Assembly (NCBI GenBank): GCA_013151795.1
Contig: JAADHQ010000094.1
Coordinates: 1 to 34,903, forward strand
From: Gammaproteobacteria bacterium
Lineage (GTDB): Bacteria; Pseudomonadota; Gammaproteobacteria; JAADHQ01
Direction: 5' to 3'
DNA: 34,903 bases
This document shows positions 25,425 to 34,903 of the stretch, piece after piece (position 1 is the first letter of the stretch; every line of letters starts with the position of its first letter). A program made the position numbers and the translations under genes. The notes below the pieces were generated by a model, which was given only the letters and a program-made list of their open reading frames with translations, was not told where the DNA came from and did not search any database.

Positions 25425-27758
25425 TTAATCAGCCTCCAGTTCTATGGTGGCAAATACTGAACCCAACTTTGCACTTTCCGGTGTCGCCATAGGCACCCAG
25501 ACACAATCATCAGGAATTCCGTCATCAATAATCAGTGTCATGCTGGTTCCTTCACCTGATTGCCGAACCAGTACTTTTTCGACTTCATCGAGCTTTAGTT
25601 TACTGGCAAGTAATGAGTTAATGCGTAAACCGGTTTGATTGGCATCTTTGGTATTTTGTAACGCACCTGCTCTTCGAACAGTTGCATCTTCATGATATGT
25701 CGCAACACCACCTACCCTCATCAGACCACCAGTTTCATCCGGGGCAACCACAACTTCATCTGTCACGATAAAATTATTCATTTCTACAGAACCAATTCGT
25801 GCTAACTCTTCATCCCTGATTTCTTGCGAACTAATATAATCAAAACCATCTAAATCCAGTAAATTGCCCAGCACACGTAATACTTTCCATGCAGGACGGG
25901 CTTCACCTTGAGGCTGCGTAACCCCTTCAAAGCTTTGCACATCACCCGCTACATTAATGAAAGTTCCTGACGTTTCTGCAACCGGGCTTACTGGTAATAA
26001 AACACTCGCATAATCTTTCATTGCATCACTGACATAGGCTGTTAATGAAACCACGAAATCAGCATTCATCATTGACTTGACAGCCAACTCTGGCTCGGCC
26101 ACATCAAAATCAGGCTCAACTCCCAGCAAAACAAAAGCCTTCATGCCCTTTGTAATCATTTCCTGCGCGTTTAATCCTTCGGGTAATATTCCTGCTTGCC
26201 AGGCTCCGCTGGTATTCGCACCATCGGTCAAGTAACCAAAGCTGGAATTAGACGTCTGTGCAATAGTGCTTGCTAACGCGCGTATTTCAGCAAGGTAAGG
26301 CATGTGTTGTGCCTGAAGACCTAAAATAACACTCGAATTTTCTTCGGTTTTTAAATGTTCAGCAATCGCTAATTGTGAATCATCAACATTGGCATTAGCC
26401 AGAATATTTTGCAGGTTTGTCGGTGTTGTTGCCCCCGTAAGGCCCAAAACAGCTTTAGCAATACCGGCAAGATTCTGAATCAGTTGATCAGGTGCTGAAA
26501 TGATTTTTTCGGCAACATTAAAGTGGAAGTCAAAATCACGTACGTTAACAAACATGATTTTTGCACCATTCATCGATGCCTTGCGTAATCGATGAGCTGC
26601 AATGGGTTGTTCTTTGCGTACATTCGATCCGATCAGTAACACAGCACCTTGCGATTCAAGATTATCAATGCTTTGCCCAAGTGAAGGGAAAACCGAGTCT
26701 TTAGATTGCTGTCTGAAATCTACCTGACGTAAACGATGATCAATATTTGAAGAATCCAGACCAGAAGCTACCTGGCGCATCAGGCTCATTTCTTCCAGTG
26801 TTGAATTAGGAGAAACCAGCATACCCAGATCAGAACCCGCTGATTTTAATTCTTTGGCTGTAAGTTCCAGCGCCGTATCCCAGCTTGTTTCTTTCCAGTT
26901 ACCATTTACTCTTATCATTGGCCGGGTTAAACGTGATTTGCTATTAATACCTTCATAACTGAAACGATCGCGATCTGACAACCAGCATTCATTTATGCTT
27001 TCGTTGTCACGCGGTACAGCCCGGGTTAAGGTGCCTCTAAATGTGTGATTATAGAGATTGGAACCCATGCAATCATGTGCAGCAATGGATGACTTTTGAA
27101 CCAGCTCCCACGCGCGCGCAGAATAACGCGATGGTTTGGCTGTTAATGCACCGACGGGGCATAAATCAATAATATTGCCTGACATTTCAGAGTCAACAGC
27201 CTGTTCGATATAGGTTCCGATCCTGGTGTGCTCACCACGACCAGTTGAACCCATTTCACGCATGCCGGCCAGTTCCTGTCCAAAACGAACACAACGTGTA
27301 CAGTGAATACAACGTGTCATATCGGTTGCAATCAGTGCACCCAGATTCTTATCAAGAACGACACGTTTGCCTTCCGAGTAATGCGATACGTCACCGCCAT
27401 AACCCATAGCAACATCCTGAAGCTCACACTCACCACCCTGATCACAAATAGGGCAATCAAGAGGATGATTAATCAACAGAAATTCCATGGTCGCTTTTTG
27501 AGCCGCAATCGCTTTGGGTGATTTTGTAAATACTTTCATGCCATCCATTACAGGAGTAGCACAGGCAGGCAAAGGTTTAGGCGCTTTTTCAACCTCAACA
27601 AGACACATACGACAGTTCGCGGCGACTGACAGTTTATTGTGATAACAAAAACGGGGGATACGTATCCCCGCCTTGTCTGCTATCTCAATAAGCGTATCGC
27701 CTTGATCTGCTGTTAAAGCCTGACCGTTTATTTCAATATTGATCTTATTGTCACTCAT
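25425..27758 (-). CDS. nuoG: NADH-quinone oxidoreductase subunit G
   Basis: The large iron-sulfur subunit of the peripheral arm. The 777 residues include a 2Fe-2S domain with Cys38, Cys49, Cys52 and Cys66 (N1b), a His98/Cys102/Cys105/Cys111 site (N5), and Cys150, Cys153, Cys156 and Cys200 (N4). A molybdopterin-oxidoreductase-like domain follows, without its cofactor residues. The extra N7 site of E. coli NuoG (CxxCxxxC plus one) is absent: only Cys229 remains in that region, so N7 is lost, as in many relatives. That also fits the shorter length (908 in E. coli). It lies 22 bp after nuoF and 2 bp before nuoH. Confidence 0.98.
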   Translation of the reverse strand: MSDNKINIEINGQALTADQGDTLIEIADKAGIRIPRFCYHNKLSVAANCRMCLVEVEKAPKPLPACATPVMDGMKVFTKSPKAIAAQKATMEFLLINHPLDCPICDQGGECELQDVAMGYGGDVSHYSEGKRVVLDKNLGALIATDMTRCIHCTRCVRFGQELAGMREMGSTGRGEHTRIGTYIEQAVDSEMSGNIIDLCPVGALTAKPSRYSARAWELVQKSSIAAHDCMGSNLYNHTFRGTLTRAVPRDNESINECWLSDRDRFSYEGINSKSRLTRPMIRVNGNWKETSWDTALELTAKELKSAGSDLGMLVSPNSTLEEMSLMRQVASGLDSSNIDHRLRQVDFRQQSKDSVFPSLGQSIDNLESQGAVLLIGSNVRKEQPIAAHRLRKASMNGAKIMFVNVRDFDFHFNVAEKIISAPDQLIQNLAGIAKAVLGLTGATTPTNLQNILANANVDDSQLAIAEHLKTEENSSVILGLQAQHMPYLAEIRALASTIAQTSNSSFGYLTDGANTSGAWQAGILPEGLNAQEMITKGMKAFVLLGVEPDFDVAEPELAVKSMMNADFVVSLTAYVSDAMKDYASVLLPVSPVAETSGTFINVAGDVQSFEGVTQPQGEARPAWKVLRVLGNLLDLDGFDYISSQEIRDEELARIGSVEMNNFIVTDEVVVAPDETGGLMRVGGVATYHEDATVRRAGALQNTKDANQTGLRINSLLASKLKLDEVEKVLVRQSGEGTSMTLIIDDGIPDDCVWVPMATPESAKLGSVFATIELEAD

Positions 27759-27780
27759 TTACTTAACCTGAACGGCACCT

Positions 27781-29067
27781 TTACGAAAAAGAGTTCTTCA
27801 TGGCTACCATGCATTTCTTGTGCTCGATATGGTATTCGAACTCATCACGATAGTTCTTTATAAAACTTTGTACTGGCATCGCTGCGGCATCACCCAATGC
27901 GCAAATAGTATGCCCACCTATCTGACCTGCTATACGATCAAGATTATCAAGATCTTCAGGTCGCCCCTGGCCATGCTCAATACGATGTACAACACGTGAT
28001 AACCAGCCGGTACCTTCACGACATGGCGTACATTGGCCACATGATTCGTTGTAATAAAAATGAGACAGGTTGGAAAGAACATTAACCATACAGGTATGTT
28101 CATCCATCACGATAACCGCCCCGGAACCTAACATGGAACCGGCAGCTGTAATGGAGTCATAATCCATATTGACATCCATCATTTGATCACCCGGCACCAC
28201 TGGCACAGATGATCCGCCAGGGATAACGGCTTTAAGTTTATTGCCGTTACGTACACCGCCTGCCATTTCAAGCAATTCGGAAAAAGGCGTTCCCATGGGT
28301 ATTTCAAAATTACCCGGATTATTAACATGGCCGGAAACACAAAATAATTTTGAACCACCATTATTCGGTATACCCAACTCCAAAAACCATTTTCCGCCAT
28401 TCCTCAGTATTTCCGGAACAGAAGCAAGTGACTCCGTATTATTAATAGTGGTTGGCTTACCGTATAAACCAAACCCGGCAGGAAACGGGGGCTTAAAGCG
28501 AGGCTGGCCTTTTTTGCCCTCTATTGATTCCAGTAATGCAGTTTCTTCACCGCATATATATGCGCCAGCACCAAGATGATTAAACATGTCAAAGCTGAAA
28601 TCACTGCCAAAAATATTTTCGCCTAGCAGTCCTTCTTTGCGGGCTTCTTCAATAGCGGCTTCTACGCGCTCAAACGGCTCCCAGAATTCACCTCGAATAT
28701 AGTTATAACCAACACTGGCACCAATACAGTAACCGGCAATGATCATACCTTCGATCAGTTGATGCGGGTTGTTTCTGAGTATGTCCCGGTCTTTACAGGT
28801 ACCGGGCTCACCTTCATCCGAATTACAAACTATGTATTTTTGTCCGGGTGCTGTTCTGGGCATGAAGCTCCATTTCAGTCCAGTTGGAAATCCTGCGCCA
28901 CCTCGTCCACGTAACGCAGATAATTTTAATTCTTCAATAATATCTTCAGCAGGAATCTTTTCTGAAAGAATTTTCTTCAGTACTTCATAACCACCACTCA
29001 AGCGATAGGCATCAAGCTGCCAGGGCTTATCCAGGTGTTCATTTCTGAAACAGACTTCATTAGCCAT
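27781..29067 (-). CDS. nuoF: NADH-quinone oxidoreductase subunit F (FMN and NADH site)
   Basis: Oxidises NADH through FMN and passes electrons to cluster N3. In 428 residues the FMN-binding [13 protein letters not shown] is at 54-66, the NADH-site [15 protein letters not shown] lies around 171-185, and cluster N3 is held by Cys343, Cys346 and Cys349 ([15 protein letters not shown]) plus Cys389. All are present. It starts 2 bp after the nuoE stop, matching its function as its tight partner. Confidence 0.98.
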   Translation of the reverse strand: MANEVCFRNEHLDKPWQLDAYRLSGGYEVLKKILSEKIPAEDIIEELKLSALRGRGGAGFPTGLKWSFMPRTAPGQKYIVCNSDEGEPGTCKDRDILRNNPHQLIEGMIIAGYCIGASVGYNYIRGEFWEPFERVEAAIEEARKEGLLGENIFGSDFSFDMFNHLGAGAYICGEETALLESIEGKKGQPRFKPPFPAGFGLYGKPTTINNTESLASVPEILRNGGKWFLELGIPNNGGSKLFCVSGHVNNPGNFEIPMGTPFSELLEMAGGVRNGNKLKAVIPGGSSVPVVPGDQMMDVNMDYDSITAAGSMLGSGAVIVMDEHTCMVNVLSNLSHFYYNESCGQCTPCREGTGWLSRVVHRIEHGQGRPEDLDNLDRIAGQIGGHTICALGDAAAMPVQSFIKNYRDEFEYHIEHKKCMVAMKNSFS

Positions 29068-29069
29068 AA

Positions 29070-29576
29070 TTAATCCAGCTCTTCCAGTATTTGATCAATT
29101 TTTTCCCTGGTAAGGTTTTCGTAATAATCCTTACCAATCATCACTGCCGGTGCACCAACACAGGCACCCAGACACTCAACTTCTTTTATAGAAAATTTTC
29201 CATCCGCAGTTATTTCACCCAATTTGACACCCAGTTTTTCCTGCAAATAATCAAGAAGGCCTGGTGACCCATTCAGCAAACATGACACGCTGTTACATAC
29301 ACATATTTTATGACGCCCAACCGGCGCATGCTCATACATTGAATAGAATGTCGCCACTTCATAAACTGCTATATTGGGCATATCAAGATAACTGGCTACC
29401 GCGTCCATTAACTCGTTAGTTAAATGACCCTTGTTATCGTCCTGAACTATTCTAAGTGCTGCCATTACTGCCGACTGCTTTTGTTCTTCCGGGTATTTCG
29501 TTATCCAGTGATCAATATCTGCACGTACTTGCGAGCTTAATAAATCAATCAATGGTTTTTTTGTCATCTGGTTCAT
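29070..29576 (-). CDS. nuoE: NADH-quinone oxidoreductase subunit E (2Fe-2S)
   Basis: The thioredoxin-like subunit with cluster N1a, partner of NuoF. Of 168 residues the cluster ligands are Cys94 and Cys99 (VCNSVSC) and Cys135 and Cys139 (ECLGAC). A helical N-terminal part contains [19 protein letters not shown], usual for the family. The start codon shares one base with the nuoD stop. Confidence 0.98.
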   Translation of the reverse strand: MNQMTKKPLIDLLSSQVRADIDHWITKYPEEQKQSAVMAALRIVQDDNKGHLTNELMDAVASYLDMPNIAVYEVATFYSMYEHAPVGRHKICVCNSVSCLLNGSPGLLDYLQEKLGVKLGEITADGKFSIKEVECLGACVGAPAVMIGKDYYENLTREKIDQILEELD

Positions 29577-30829
29577 TATCGGTCTATCTCCCCAAATACA
29601 ATATCCTGGGTGCCAATAACTGCAACCACGTCGGCCAGCATGTGCCCTCGAACCATTTCGTCAAGCGCGGACAAATGCGCAAAACCTGGCGCACGTATTT
29701 TTAATCGATAAGGTTTATTAGCACCATCAGAAACCATGTATATACCAAACTCACCTTTAGGGTGTTCAATACCAACATAGGCCTCACCTTCAGGCACACA
29801 ATATCCTTCAGTGAAATGTTTGAAGTGATGAATCAGGGATTCCATATTCCCCTTCATTACTTCACGCCTTGGAGGGGTTACTTTATTATTTTCGAGCAAA
29901 ACAGGACCCGGGTTGACACGCAACCAGTCCACACACTGTTTAATAATTCGGTTTGACTGACGCATTTCTTCCATACGGATAAGATATCGATCGTACGAAT
30001 CACCGTTGGTACCAACCGGAATATCAAAATCCATCTTGTCGTAAACTTCATAGGGCTGCTTTCTGCGCAGATCCCACTCTACACCGGAGCCACGCAACAT
30101 AGGCCCGGTAAAACCAAGTTGCATCGCACGTTCAGGACTGACGACACCTATACCTACCGTACGTTGCTTCCAGATTCGATTATCTGTTAACAAGGTTTCA
30201 TATTCATCAACGTAACCCGGGAAACGACTGGTAAAGTCTTCTATGAAATCCAGTAAAGAACCATCACGATTACCATTCAGCCGCGTTGCATCTTTTTCGC
30301 TACGCCATTTCGTTGTTTCATACTTTGGCATGCTATCAGGCAGGTCACGAGCAACTCCGCCAGGGCGGTAATAAGTTGCATGTAAGCGCGCACCTGAGAC
30401 GGCCTCATAAACATCCATAAGATCTTCGCGTTCACGAAAAGCATATAAAAAGATTGTCATCGCGCCAACATCAAGACCATGCGCACCGATCCAGAGTAAG
30501 TGATTCAGTATCCGGGTAATTTCATCAAACATGACACGAATATATTGAGCACGTTCCGGAACTTCTATGCCAAGCATTTTTTCAATGGCCATGACATAAG
30601 CATGTTCGTTACACATCATCGATACATAATCGAGGCGATCCATATACCCTATACTTTGGTTATATGGTTTACTCTCGGCCAGTTTTTCAGTTGCACGATG
30701 TAATAAACCTATATGAGGATCAGCCCTTTCAATAACTTCGCCATTCATTTCAAGAATCAGGCGTAATACACCATGAGCCGCGGGATGCTGCGGACCAAAA
30801 TTAAGTGTCATATTATGCAATTCAGGCAT
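29576..30829 (-). CDS. nuoD: NADH-quinone oxidoreductase subunit D (49 kDa)
   Basis: Forms the quinone site with NuoB. The chosen start at 30829 gives 417 residues beginning [20 protein letters not shown], the normal N-terminus; the open frame runs upstream to 30874, but those 15 codons lie inside nuoC and have no family counterpart. The conserved [10 protein letters not shown] loop (quinone-contacting His), [16 protein letters not shown] and the closing DIVFGEIDR are present. It overlaps nuoC by 8 bp. NuoC and NuoD are separate, unlike the fused NuoCD of E. coli. Confidence 0.97.
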   Translation of the reverse strand: MPELHNMTLNFGPQHPAAHGVLRLILEMNGEVIERADPHIGLLHRATEKLAESKPYNQSIGYMDRLDYVSMMCNEHAYVMAIEKMLGIEVPERAQYIRVMFDEITRILNHLLWIGAHGLDVGAMTIFLYAFREREDLMDVYEAVSGARLHATYYRPGGVARDLPDSMPKYETTKWRSEKDATRLNGNRDGSLLDFIEDFTSRFPGYVDEYETLLTDNRIWKQRTVGIGVVSPERAMQLGFTGPMLRGSGVEWDLRRKQPYEVYDKMDFDIPVGTNGDSYDRYLIRMEEMRQSNRIIKQCVDWLRVNPGPVLLENNKVTPPRREVMKGNMESLIHHFKHFTEGYCVPEGEAYVGIEHPKGEFGIYMVSDGANKPYRLKIRAPGFAHLSALDEMVRGHMLADVVAVIGTQDIVFGEIDR

Positions 30830-31529
30830 TTGAAGACTCCTCACCTGATTGACCATCATCATAACGATTATCATGGCGGATAACGCGCGGCACTAATACG
30901 CGCGGCTCAATACTGACCGGCTGATAAATCACCCTGCCTTTTTCTTCGTCATAACGCATTTCAACATGGCCTGTTAGTGGATAGTCTTTTCTGAAAGGAT
31001 GACCAATAAAGCCATAATCAGAAAGGATGCGACGTAAATCAGGATGGCCATCAAATATGATGCCATATAAATCGAATGCTTCGCGCTCGAACCAGTTAAC
31101 ACCATTCCAGACATCATGAACAGAATCGATCACGGGGAAATCACTGTTTTCAGGGTAACTACGAACACGCAAACGTTGATTGTTAGCCAGTGACAATAAA
31201 TGATAGACCACTGCATATCGTGGTTTCTCTGTATCCATTTTATTCGTCAGCGTTTTGGCTTCTACAGCATTAACACCTCGGCTAAAACCTGTGTCTGTTG
31301 AAATATCTGTCTCCCACTCGGTCATGCCATAGGTGGCATAATCAACTCCGCAAAGATCAATCAATATTTCAAATGCAAAATCATCTTCATCTCTCAAGGC
31401 ACGGCAAACATCCAGAACTTTATCCGGCGAAACCTCAAGTGTTACTTCCTTTAGATTCACTGTGCAGTCAACCGGGATATCAGAAAAATACTCCCTTAGT
31501 TTTGCTGCCAATGTTTGTGAGTCTGCCAT
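30822..31529 (-). CDS. nuoC: NADH-quinone oxidoreductase subunit C (30 kDa)
   Basis: A peripheral-arm subunit without cofactor that holds NuoD and NuoB together. It has 235 residues. Family marks are [35 protein letters not shown], and the signature [20 protein letters not shown] followed by [20 protein letters not shown] and [14 protein letters not shown]. An insert around 73-100 ([20 protein letters not shown]) interrupts the usual first strand region and is variable in relatives. It starts 19 bp after nuoB. Confidence 0.97.
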   Translation of the reverse strand: MADSQTLAAKLREYFSDIPVDCTVNLKEVTLEVSPDKVLDVCRALRDEDDFAFEILIDLCGVDYATYGMTEWETDISTDTGFSRGVNAVEAKTLTNKMDTEKPRYAVVYHLLSLANNQRLRVRSYPENSDFPVIDSVHDVWNGVNWFEREAFDLYGIIFDGHPDLRRILSDYGFIGHPFRKDYPLTGHVEMRYDEEKGRVIYQPVSIEPRVLVPRVIRHDNRYDDGQSGEESSNA

Positions 31530-31548
31530 ATCGTATTTTCTCTATTAC

Positions 31549-32028
31549 TTATGTACGAGCAATTGTATTGGTTCGTTTAATCTTGTTTTGTAACTGAATA
31601 ATACCGTACAACAAAGCTTCTGCTGTCGGAGGGCAACCAGGAACATAAATATCAACGGGGACAATGCGATCACACCCGCGAACGACAGAATAGGAATAGT
31701 GATAATAGCCGCCGCCATTTGCACACGAACCCATAGAAATAACCCATCGAGGCTCAGGCATTTGTTCATATACTTTTCTGAGTGCTGGCGCCATCTTGTT
31801 ACACAAAGTGCCTGCAACAATCATGACATCAGATTGACGAGGGCTAGGTCGGAACAAGATACCAAAGCGGTCAATATCGTAACGTGAAGCACCGGCCTGC
31901 ATCATTTCTACCGCACAACAAGCCAGACCAAAAGTCATAGGCCACATTGAACCGGTTCTGGCCCAGTTAATAAGCTTGTCTGCTGAAGTGGTTACAAAAC
32001 CCTTCTCAAGTAATCCTTCTATTCCCAT
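31549..32028 (-). CDS. nuoB: NADH-quinone oxidoreductase subunit B (cluster N2)
   Basis: Holds N2, the last 4Fe-4S cluster before quinone. From the ATG at 32028 it has 159 residues beginning [14 protein letters not shown]; the frame extends to a GTG at 32049 inside nuoA, but the ATG has AGGGGG seven bases upstream and fits the family. Ligands: the tandem Cys37-Cys38 ([10 protein letters not shown]), Cys102 (GSCANGGG) and Cys132 (PGCPP), all present. It overlaps nuoA by 10 bp. Confidence 0.97.
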   Translation of the reverse strand: MGIEGLLEKGFVTTSADKLINWARTGSMWPMTFGLACCAVEMMQAGASRYDIDRFGILFRPSPRQSDVMIVAGTLCNKMAPALRKVYEQMPEPRWVISMGSCANGGGYYHYSYSVVRGCDRIVPVDIYVPGCPPTAEALLYGIIQLQNKIKRTNTIART

Positions 32029-32375
32029 TCCAGCGCCCCCTTCTTCCACTCATAGATAAAGCCGATCACCAGAATACCAAGGAACATACTCATGGCAAAA
32101 AAGCCGTACCAGCCTAACTCATCCAGTACAACAGCCCAGGGAAACATAAAGGCTATTTCAAGATCGAACAGGATAAACAAAATGGCTACGAGGTAATATC
32201 TAATATCAAATCGGGCTCGAGAATCTTCAAATGCCTCGAAACCACATTCATAGGGAGACAGTTTTTCTTTGTTGGGTTTATGAGGAGCAAGGATTGCGCC
32301 GGCCATGATAGGCATGACACCAAATACGATACCTATACCAATAAATACCAGAATTGGTAAATAATTTTCAAGCAT
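32019..32375 (-). CDS. nuoA: NADH-quinone oxidoreductase subunit A
   Basis: A small three-helix membrane subunit at the quinone chamber. Its 118 residues show helix 1 (about 6-30), the conserved loop [20 protein letters not shown] (with the Cys whose exposure reports the active/deactive state in mitochondrial homologues), and helices 2 and 3. First gene of the 14-gene operon, with two candidate promoters upstream. Confidence 0.97.
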   Translation of the reverse strand: MLENYLPILVFIGIGIVFGVMPIMAGAILAPHKPNKEKLSPYECGFEAFEDSRARFDIRYYLVAILFILFDLEIAFMFPWAVVLDELGWYGFFAMSMFLGILVIGFIYEWKKGALEWE

Positions 32376-32426
32376 CTATCTTTCACTCCATCCGCGCTTG
32401 CTGACATAACGCCTAATTCAAGCAAG

Positions 32427-32455
32427 CATATAATTATATTATCTCTAAATCTCAA
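32427..32455 (-). promoter_or_regulatory. Candidate nuo promoter, proximal
   Basis: On the minus strand TTGAGA, a 17-bp spacer and TATATG give a start near 32420, about 45 nt before nuoA. The region is AT-rich, so the -10 assignment is not certain. Confidence 0.4.
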
Positions 32456-32482
32456 TGTTTAGATGATCTACCGTAGCGTTGC

Positions 32483-32512
32483 AGTCTAGGCCAATTAGGG
32501 AACTCATGTCAA
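32483..32512 (-). promoter_or_regulatory. Candidate nuo promoter, distal
   Basis: On the minus strand a perfect TTGACA, an 18-bp spacer and TAGACT would start RNA near 32476, about 100 nt before nuoA. The perfect -35 box is the strongest evidence. Confidence 0.5.
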
Positions 32513-32570
32513 GTCAGGCCTTTTTGAATAATAGATAAAAATCAATAAGTTATGACATTATTAGGGGCAT

Positions 32571-32603
32571 AAAAAAACGGTATGCAGTTGCCACCGTTTT
32601 TTT
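32571..32603 (-). terminator. Terminator after tRNA-Leu
   Basis: AAAAAAACGGT pairs with ACCGTTTTTTT around an 11-base loop. On the minus strand the stem ends in seven T. It separates the glmM/tpiA/secG/tRNA-Leu transcript from the nuo promoters. Confidence 0.85.
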
Positions 32604-32633
32604 ATCACTGATTGACTATTTTTTAGTCTGATT

Positions 32634-32718
32634 TGGTGCCGATGGCCGGAGTCGAACCGGCACAGCTTACGCTACCACCCCCTCAAGGTGGCGTGTCTAC
32701 CAATTTCACCACATCGGC
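32634..32718 (-). tRNA. tRNA-Leu (GAG)
   Basis: An 85-nt class II tRNA with encoded CCA. The acceptor GCCGATG pairs with CATCGGC, and the anticodon loop TTGAGGG carries GAG. The long variable arm expected for leucine tRNAs follows, then the T-arm GCCGG/CCGGC. Its 5' end is 6 bp past the secG stop, so it is almost certainly processed from the secG transcript. Confidence 0.96.
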
Positions 32719-32724
32719 AAGTAA

Positions 32725-33159
32725 CTATTTATCCTTATTCTCACTAACCGGCTTATCGGTAACCGGTAAGTCAGCTTTCCTGGATGCGGCGGGTATGGCA
32801 GGGACATCTGAATCTGACTGTTTCGGCTTGCTTACAACCGGAACGTCAGACTTAGGGGTTTCCTTGGATGGTGCTACAGCACTGGATTCAGGCATCTTGT
32901 ATTTATCTACCAGATTATCTTCACTAGTCTGGCGATGGGCAAGAATAGTCAGCGACAATGCAACCGCAAAAAACAACGTTGCAAGCACGGCAGTTGCTCG
33001 ACTCAAAAACGAAGCAGAACCTGACGCCCCGAATACCGTTGAAGATGCTCCGCTACCAAAGGCAGCACCTGCATCAGCACCCTTGCCATGTTGAATAAGG
33101 ATTAGCGCTATCAACGAAATGGAAATTAATACCTGTACAACCAATAAAAAAGACTGCAT
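32725..33159 (-). CDS. secG: Protein-export membrane protein SecG
   Basis: A small SecYEG translocon subunit with two membrane helices. From the ATG at 33159 (GGAGAAG upstream) it has 144 residues and begins MQSFLLVVQVLISISLIALI; the frame opens 11 codons earlier, but that segment lies inside the tpiA end. Family marks are QHGKGADAGAAFGSGASSTV and FGASGSASFLSRATAVLA before helix 2 (about 57-76). The C-terminal tail of about 65 residues is low-complexity, rich in Ser, Pro, Lys and Val with SDVP-type repeats, and longer than E. coli SecG (110 residues in all). It follows tpiA by 14 bp. Confidence 0.93.
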   Translation of the reverse strand: MQSFLLVVQVLISISLIALILIQHGKGADAGAAFGSGASSTVFGASGSASFLSRATAVLATLFFAVALSLTILAHRQTSEDNLVDKYKMPESSAVAPSKETPKSDVPVVSKPKQSDSDVPAIPAASRKADLPVTDKPVSENKDK

Positions 33160-33173
33160 GTGATCTTCTCCGT

Positions 33174-33926
33174 TTAACCTGCGGCCTGACAAATTGCCAG
33201 AAAGTCATCAGCTTGCAGTGCAGCGCCACCAATCAAACCACCATCGATGTCTGGCATTCCAAATAATTCCTGAGCATTTGAGCCCTTAACACTACCGCCA
33301 TACTGAATGACAAGGTTTGCTGCTACATCTGCATTTAATGCCGCAATCTTGTCACGAATGAATTTATGTACATCCTGAGCCTGCTCAGGACTGGCTGTTT
33401 TACCCGTACCAATTGCCCAGACCGGCTCGTAAGCTATCACTGCATCAGCAAGTGATTCAACGCCTTCAAGGCTGATAACCGCATCAATCTGACGACCGAC
33501 CACTTCTTCTGTTATTCCTTGCTCGCGTTCTTCAAGCAATTCTCCTACACATAAGATAGGTTTCAGGCCATTACGACGTGCTGCTGCGTATCGATTTGCC
33601 ACCATTTCATCTGTTTCGCCATAGATGCTACGGCGCTCGGAATGACCAACAATGGCGTATTCACAGCCATATTCTTTCAGCATCGCGCCTGAAATCTCGC
33701 CTGTATAGGCGCCTGAGTCCTGATCACCAATATTTTGCGATCCAACTGAAATATTTGAGCCTTCAACCAGTTTCGAGACTTCTGCAATATAGATAGCAGG
33801 GGGACAAACGATAACACCTGCACTGCCAACAGAACCCATACCTGCTTGAATTCCTTTGATAAGTTCCCTGATACTCGCTAAAGAACCATTCATTTTCCAG
33901 TTACCGGCTACCAACTTTGTACGCAT
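33174..33926 (-). CDS. tpiA: Triosephosphate isomerase
   Basis: Interconverts dihydroxyacetone phosphate and glyceraldehyde 3-phosphate. It has 250 residues (255 in E. coli). Active-site residues are present: Asn9 and Lys11 in AGNWKMNG, His95 in VGHSERR, Glu167 in AYEPVWAIGTG, and the phosphate-gripping loop plus IQYGGSVKG and DIDGGLIGGAAL. It stands between glmM and secG as in many gammaproteobacteria. In the 149-bp gap to glmM I see a GGCAA/TTGCC hairpin but no clear promoter. Confidence 0.98.
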   Translation of the reverse strand: MRTKLVAGNWKMNGSLASIRELIKGIQAGMGSVGSAGVIVCPPAIYIAEVSKLVEGSNISVGSQNIGDQDSGAYTGEISGAMLKEYGCEYAIVGHSERRSIYGETDEMVANRYAAARRNGLKPILCVGELLEEREQGITEEVVGRQIDAVISLEGVESLADAVIAYEPVWAIGTGKTASPEQAQDVHKFIRDKIAALNADVAANLVIQYGGSVKGSNAQELFGMPDIDGGLIGGAALQADDFLAICQAAG

Positions 33927-34075
33927 TTATCTCTCCAACATCTACTTTCTTAGCTATAAAAATTGTCGGCAAGCTTACCGGTAATTGCCAAATAAATCAA
34001 TCATTTGATATTAATGGGTCAACAATGAAATCTATCAATAAACCCGGATACAAGAATGGAATTTCTTACGGGTAA

Positions 34076-34903
34076 TCAACTACCTGATGTCACTTCCTCA
34101 ACTACCAGGGCCAATCGACGAGCCAGCATGTCAACTTGCACCTCATCGCGACCTTCTACCATAACCCGGACCAAAGGCTCTGTACCTGACAATCTAAGCA
34201 AAACACGACCATCATCACCCAGCTCGTCCTCAACCGCTTCAATAGCCAATTTGATCTTGTCATCTTTAGTCGGATCAATTTTTCTCGACATAGTGACATT
34301 AATAAGACTTTGTGGAAATTTTGTCATACCCGATTTTAATTCATGCAGGCTTTTGCCCGATTCTTTCATCGCTGCCAATACCTGCAATGCCGAAATAGTG
34401 CCGTCACCCGTGCTGATACAGTCCAGACATATAATATGTCCTGACCCTTCTCCACCAAGAATGGAACCTGTCGATCGCAACATCTCCATTACATAGCGAT
34501 CACCTACATTACTTCGATAGAACTCAACACCCTCTTCACGTAACGCTATCTCCATCCCCAGGTTACTCATTAACGTGCCAACCACTCCACCTTTTAATGG
34601 CCCGCGTCTGAGATGATCCTTGGCGATGATATACAATATCTCATCGCCATCAACAATCTCACCTTGTTCATCTACCATGATTAATCGATCGCCGTCACCA
34701 TCCAGACCAATACCGACATCCGCACCATTACTCAATACTGCTTCGCGCATGCCTTCCGGTTTGGTTGAGCCCACTCCCTGATTAATATTCAAACCATTGG
34801 GTTCAACGCCAAGCGTAATCACTTCTGCGCCTATTTCATCCAGAACATTGGGAGCGACCTGGTAAGTGGCGCCGTGCGCGCAATCGACAACAACTTTCAT
34901 GCC
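34076..34903 (-). CDS. glmM: Phosphoglucosamine mutase, 3' part only
   Basis: Converts glucosamine 6-phosphate to glucosamine 1-phosphate for peptidoglycan and LPS. The frame is open to the window edge, so the N-terminal 170 or so residues, including the phosphoserine loop, lie outside; the ATG at 34898-34900 aligns with an internal position of E. coli GlmM (KIVVDCAHGATY). Visible are the Mg-binding DGDGDR (67-72 of this fragment), the sugar-binding GGEGSGHI and the phosphate-binding RLSGTEPLVRVMVEG. The chain ends as expected for the family. It precedes tpiA by 149 bp. Confidence 0.96.
   Translation of the reverse strand, partial: GMKVVVDCAHGATYQVAPNVLDEIGAEVITLGVEPNGLNINQGVGSTKPEGMREAVLSNGADVGIGLDGDGDRLIMVDEQGEIVDGDEILYIIAKDHLRRGPLKGGVVGTLMSNLGMEIALREEGVEFYRSNVGDRYVMEMLRSTGSILGGEGSGHIICLDCISTGDGTISALQVLAAMKESGKSLHELKSGMTKFPQSLINVTMSRKIDPTKDDKIKLAIEAVEDELGDDGRVLLRLSGTEPLVRVMVEGRDEVQVDMLARRLALVVEEVTSGS

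Noticed and set aside
27058-27130. Possible N7 4Fe-4S site in NuoG
   Set aside because: Only one Cys is present where CxxCxxxC would be needed.
30830-30874. Extended N-terminus for NuoD
   Set aside because: It overlaps nuoC and gives a Met/Val-rich leader not found in the family; MPELHNM is the normal start.
33966-33993. GGCAA/TTGCC hairpin between glmM and tpiA as a terminator
   Set aside because: The stem is only five pairs with a long loop, and the T run is five bases away, so it is too weak to call.

Overview
The window reads as a chromosomal segment of a gammaproteobacterium of moderate GC. The gene order glmM-tpiA-secG-tRNA-Leu(GAG)-nuoABCDEFGHIJKLMN-...-initiator tRNA-rimP-nusA-infB-rbfA-truB-rpsO-pnp is the conserved translation/NADH dehydrogenase block of several gammaproteobacterial lineages. 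Unfused nuoC and nuoD, a DUF2818 gene after nuoN and a DsrE-family protein suggest a respiratory, possibly sulfur-oxidising relative of Chromatiales/Thiotrichales. That placement is inference; no marker allows an exact one. Apart from acs and the RAYT gene, every gene lies on the minus strand.

Layout from left to right. 1-1917: acs, entering from outside the window. 1926-2825: a RAYT transposase gene (2164-2709) bracketed on both sides by GTAG-type REP palindromes, including five 38-bp units in an alternating A-B-A-B-A pattern. 2860-3222: a small cupin. 3283-3415: a second, unrelated REP family as a perfect 30-bp inverted pair. 3452-12143: pnp terminator, pnp, rpsO, truB, rbfA, infB, nusA, rimP, with a likely sigma70 promoter and a strong leader hairpin ahead of rimP. 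12355-13065: an unrecognised coiled-coil membrane protein. 13314-13473: initiator tRNA with promoter and terminator. 13496-17556: a DsrE-family lipoprotein, a sigma54-dependent response regulator and its membrane histidine kinase. 17581-32375: DUF2818 and the complete 14-gene complex I operon. 32634-34903: tRNA-Leu, secG, tpiA and the 3' part of glmM.

How the genes work together. The rimP-to-pnp block makes ribosome maturation, transcription antitermination, initiation and RNA decay factors. The nuo block encodes the proton-pumping NADH:quinone oxidoreductase; its 14 genes have overlapping or very close boundaries and two candidate promoters upstream of nuoA. The most interesting accessory piece is the module between nuo and the initiator tRNA: a Cache-like sensor kinase, an NtrC-type activator with an intact GAFTGA motif, and, just downstream, a near-consensus -24/-12 (sigma54) promoter in front of a DsrE-family lipoprotein. 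This looks like a self-contained signalling circuit whose output is an envelope protein of sulfur-relay ancestry. The other accessory highlight is the RAYT/REP island.
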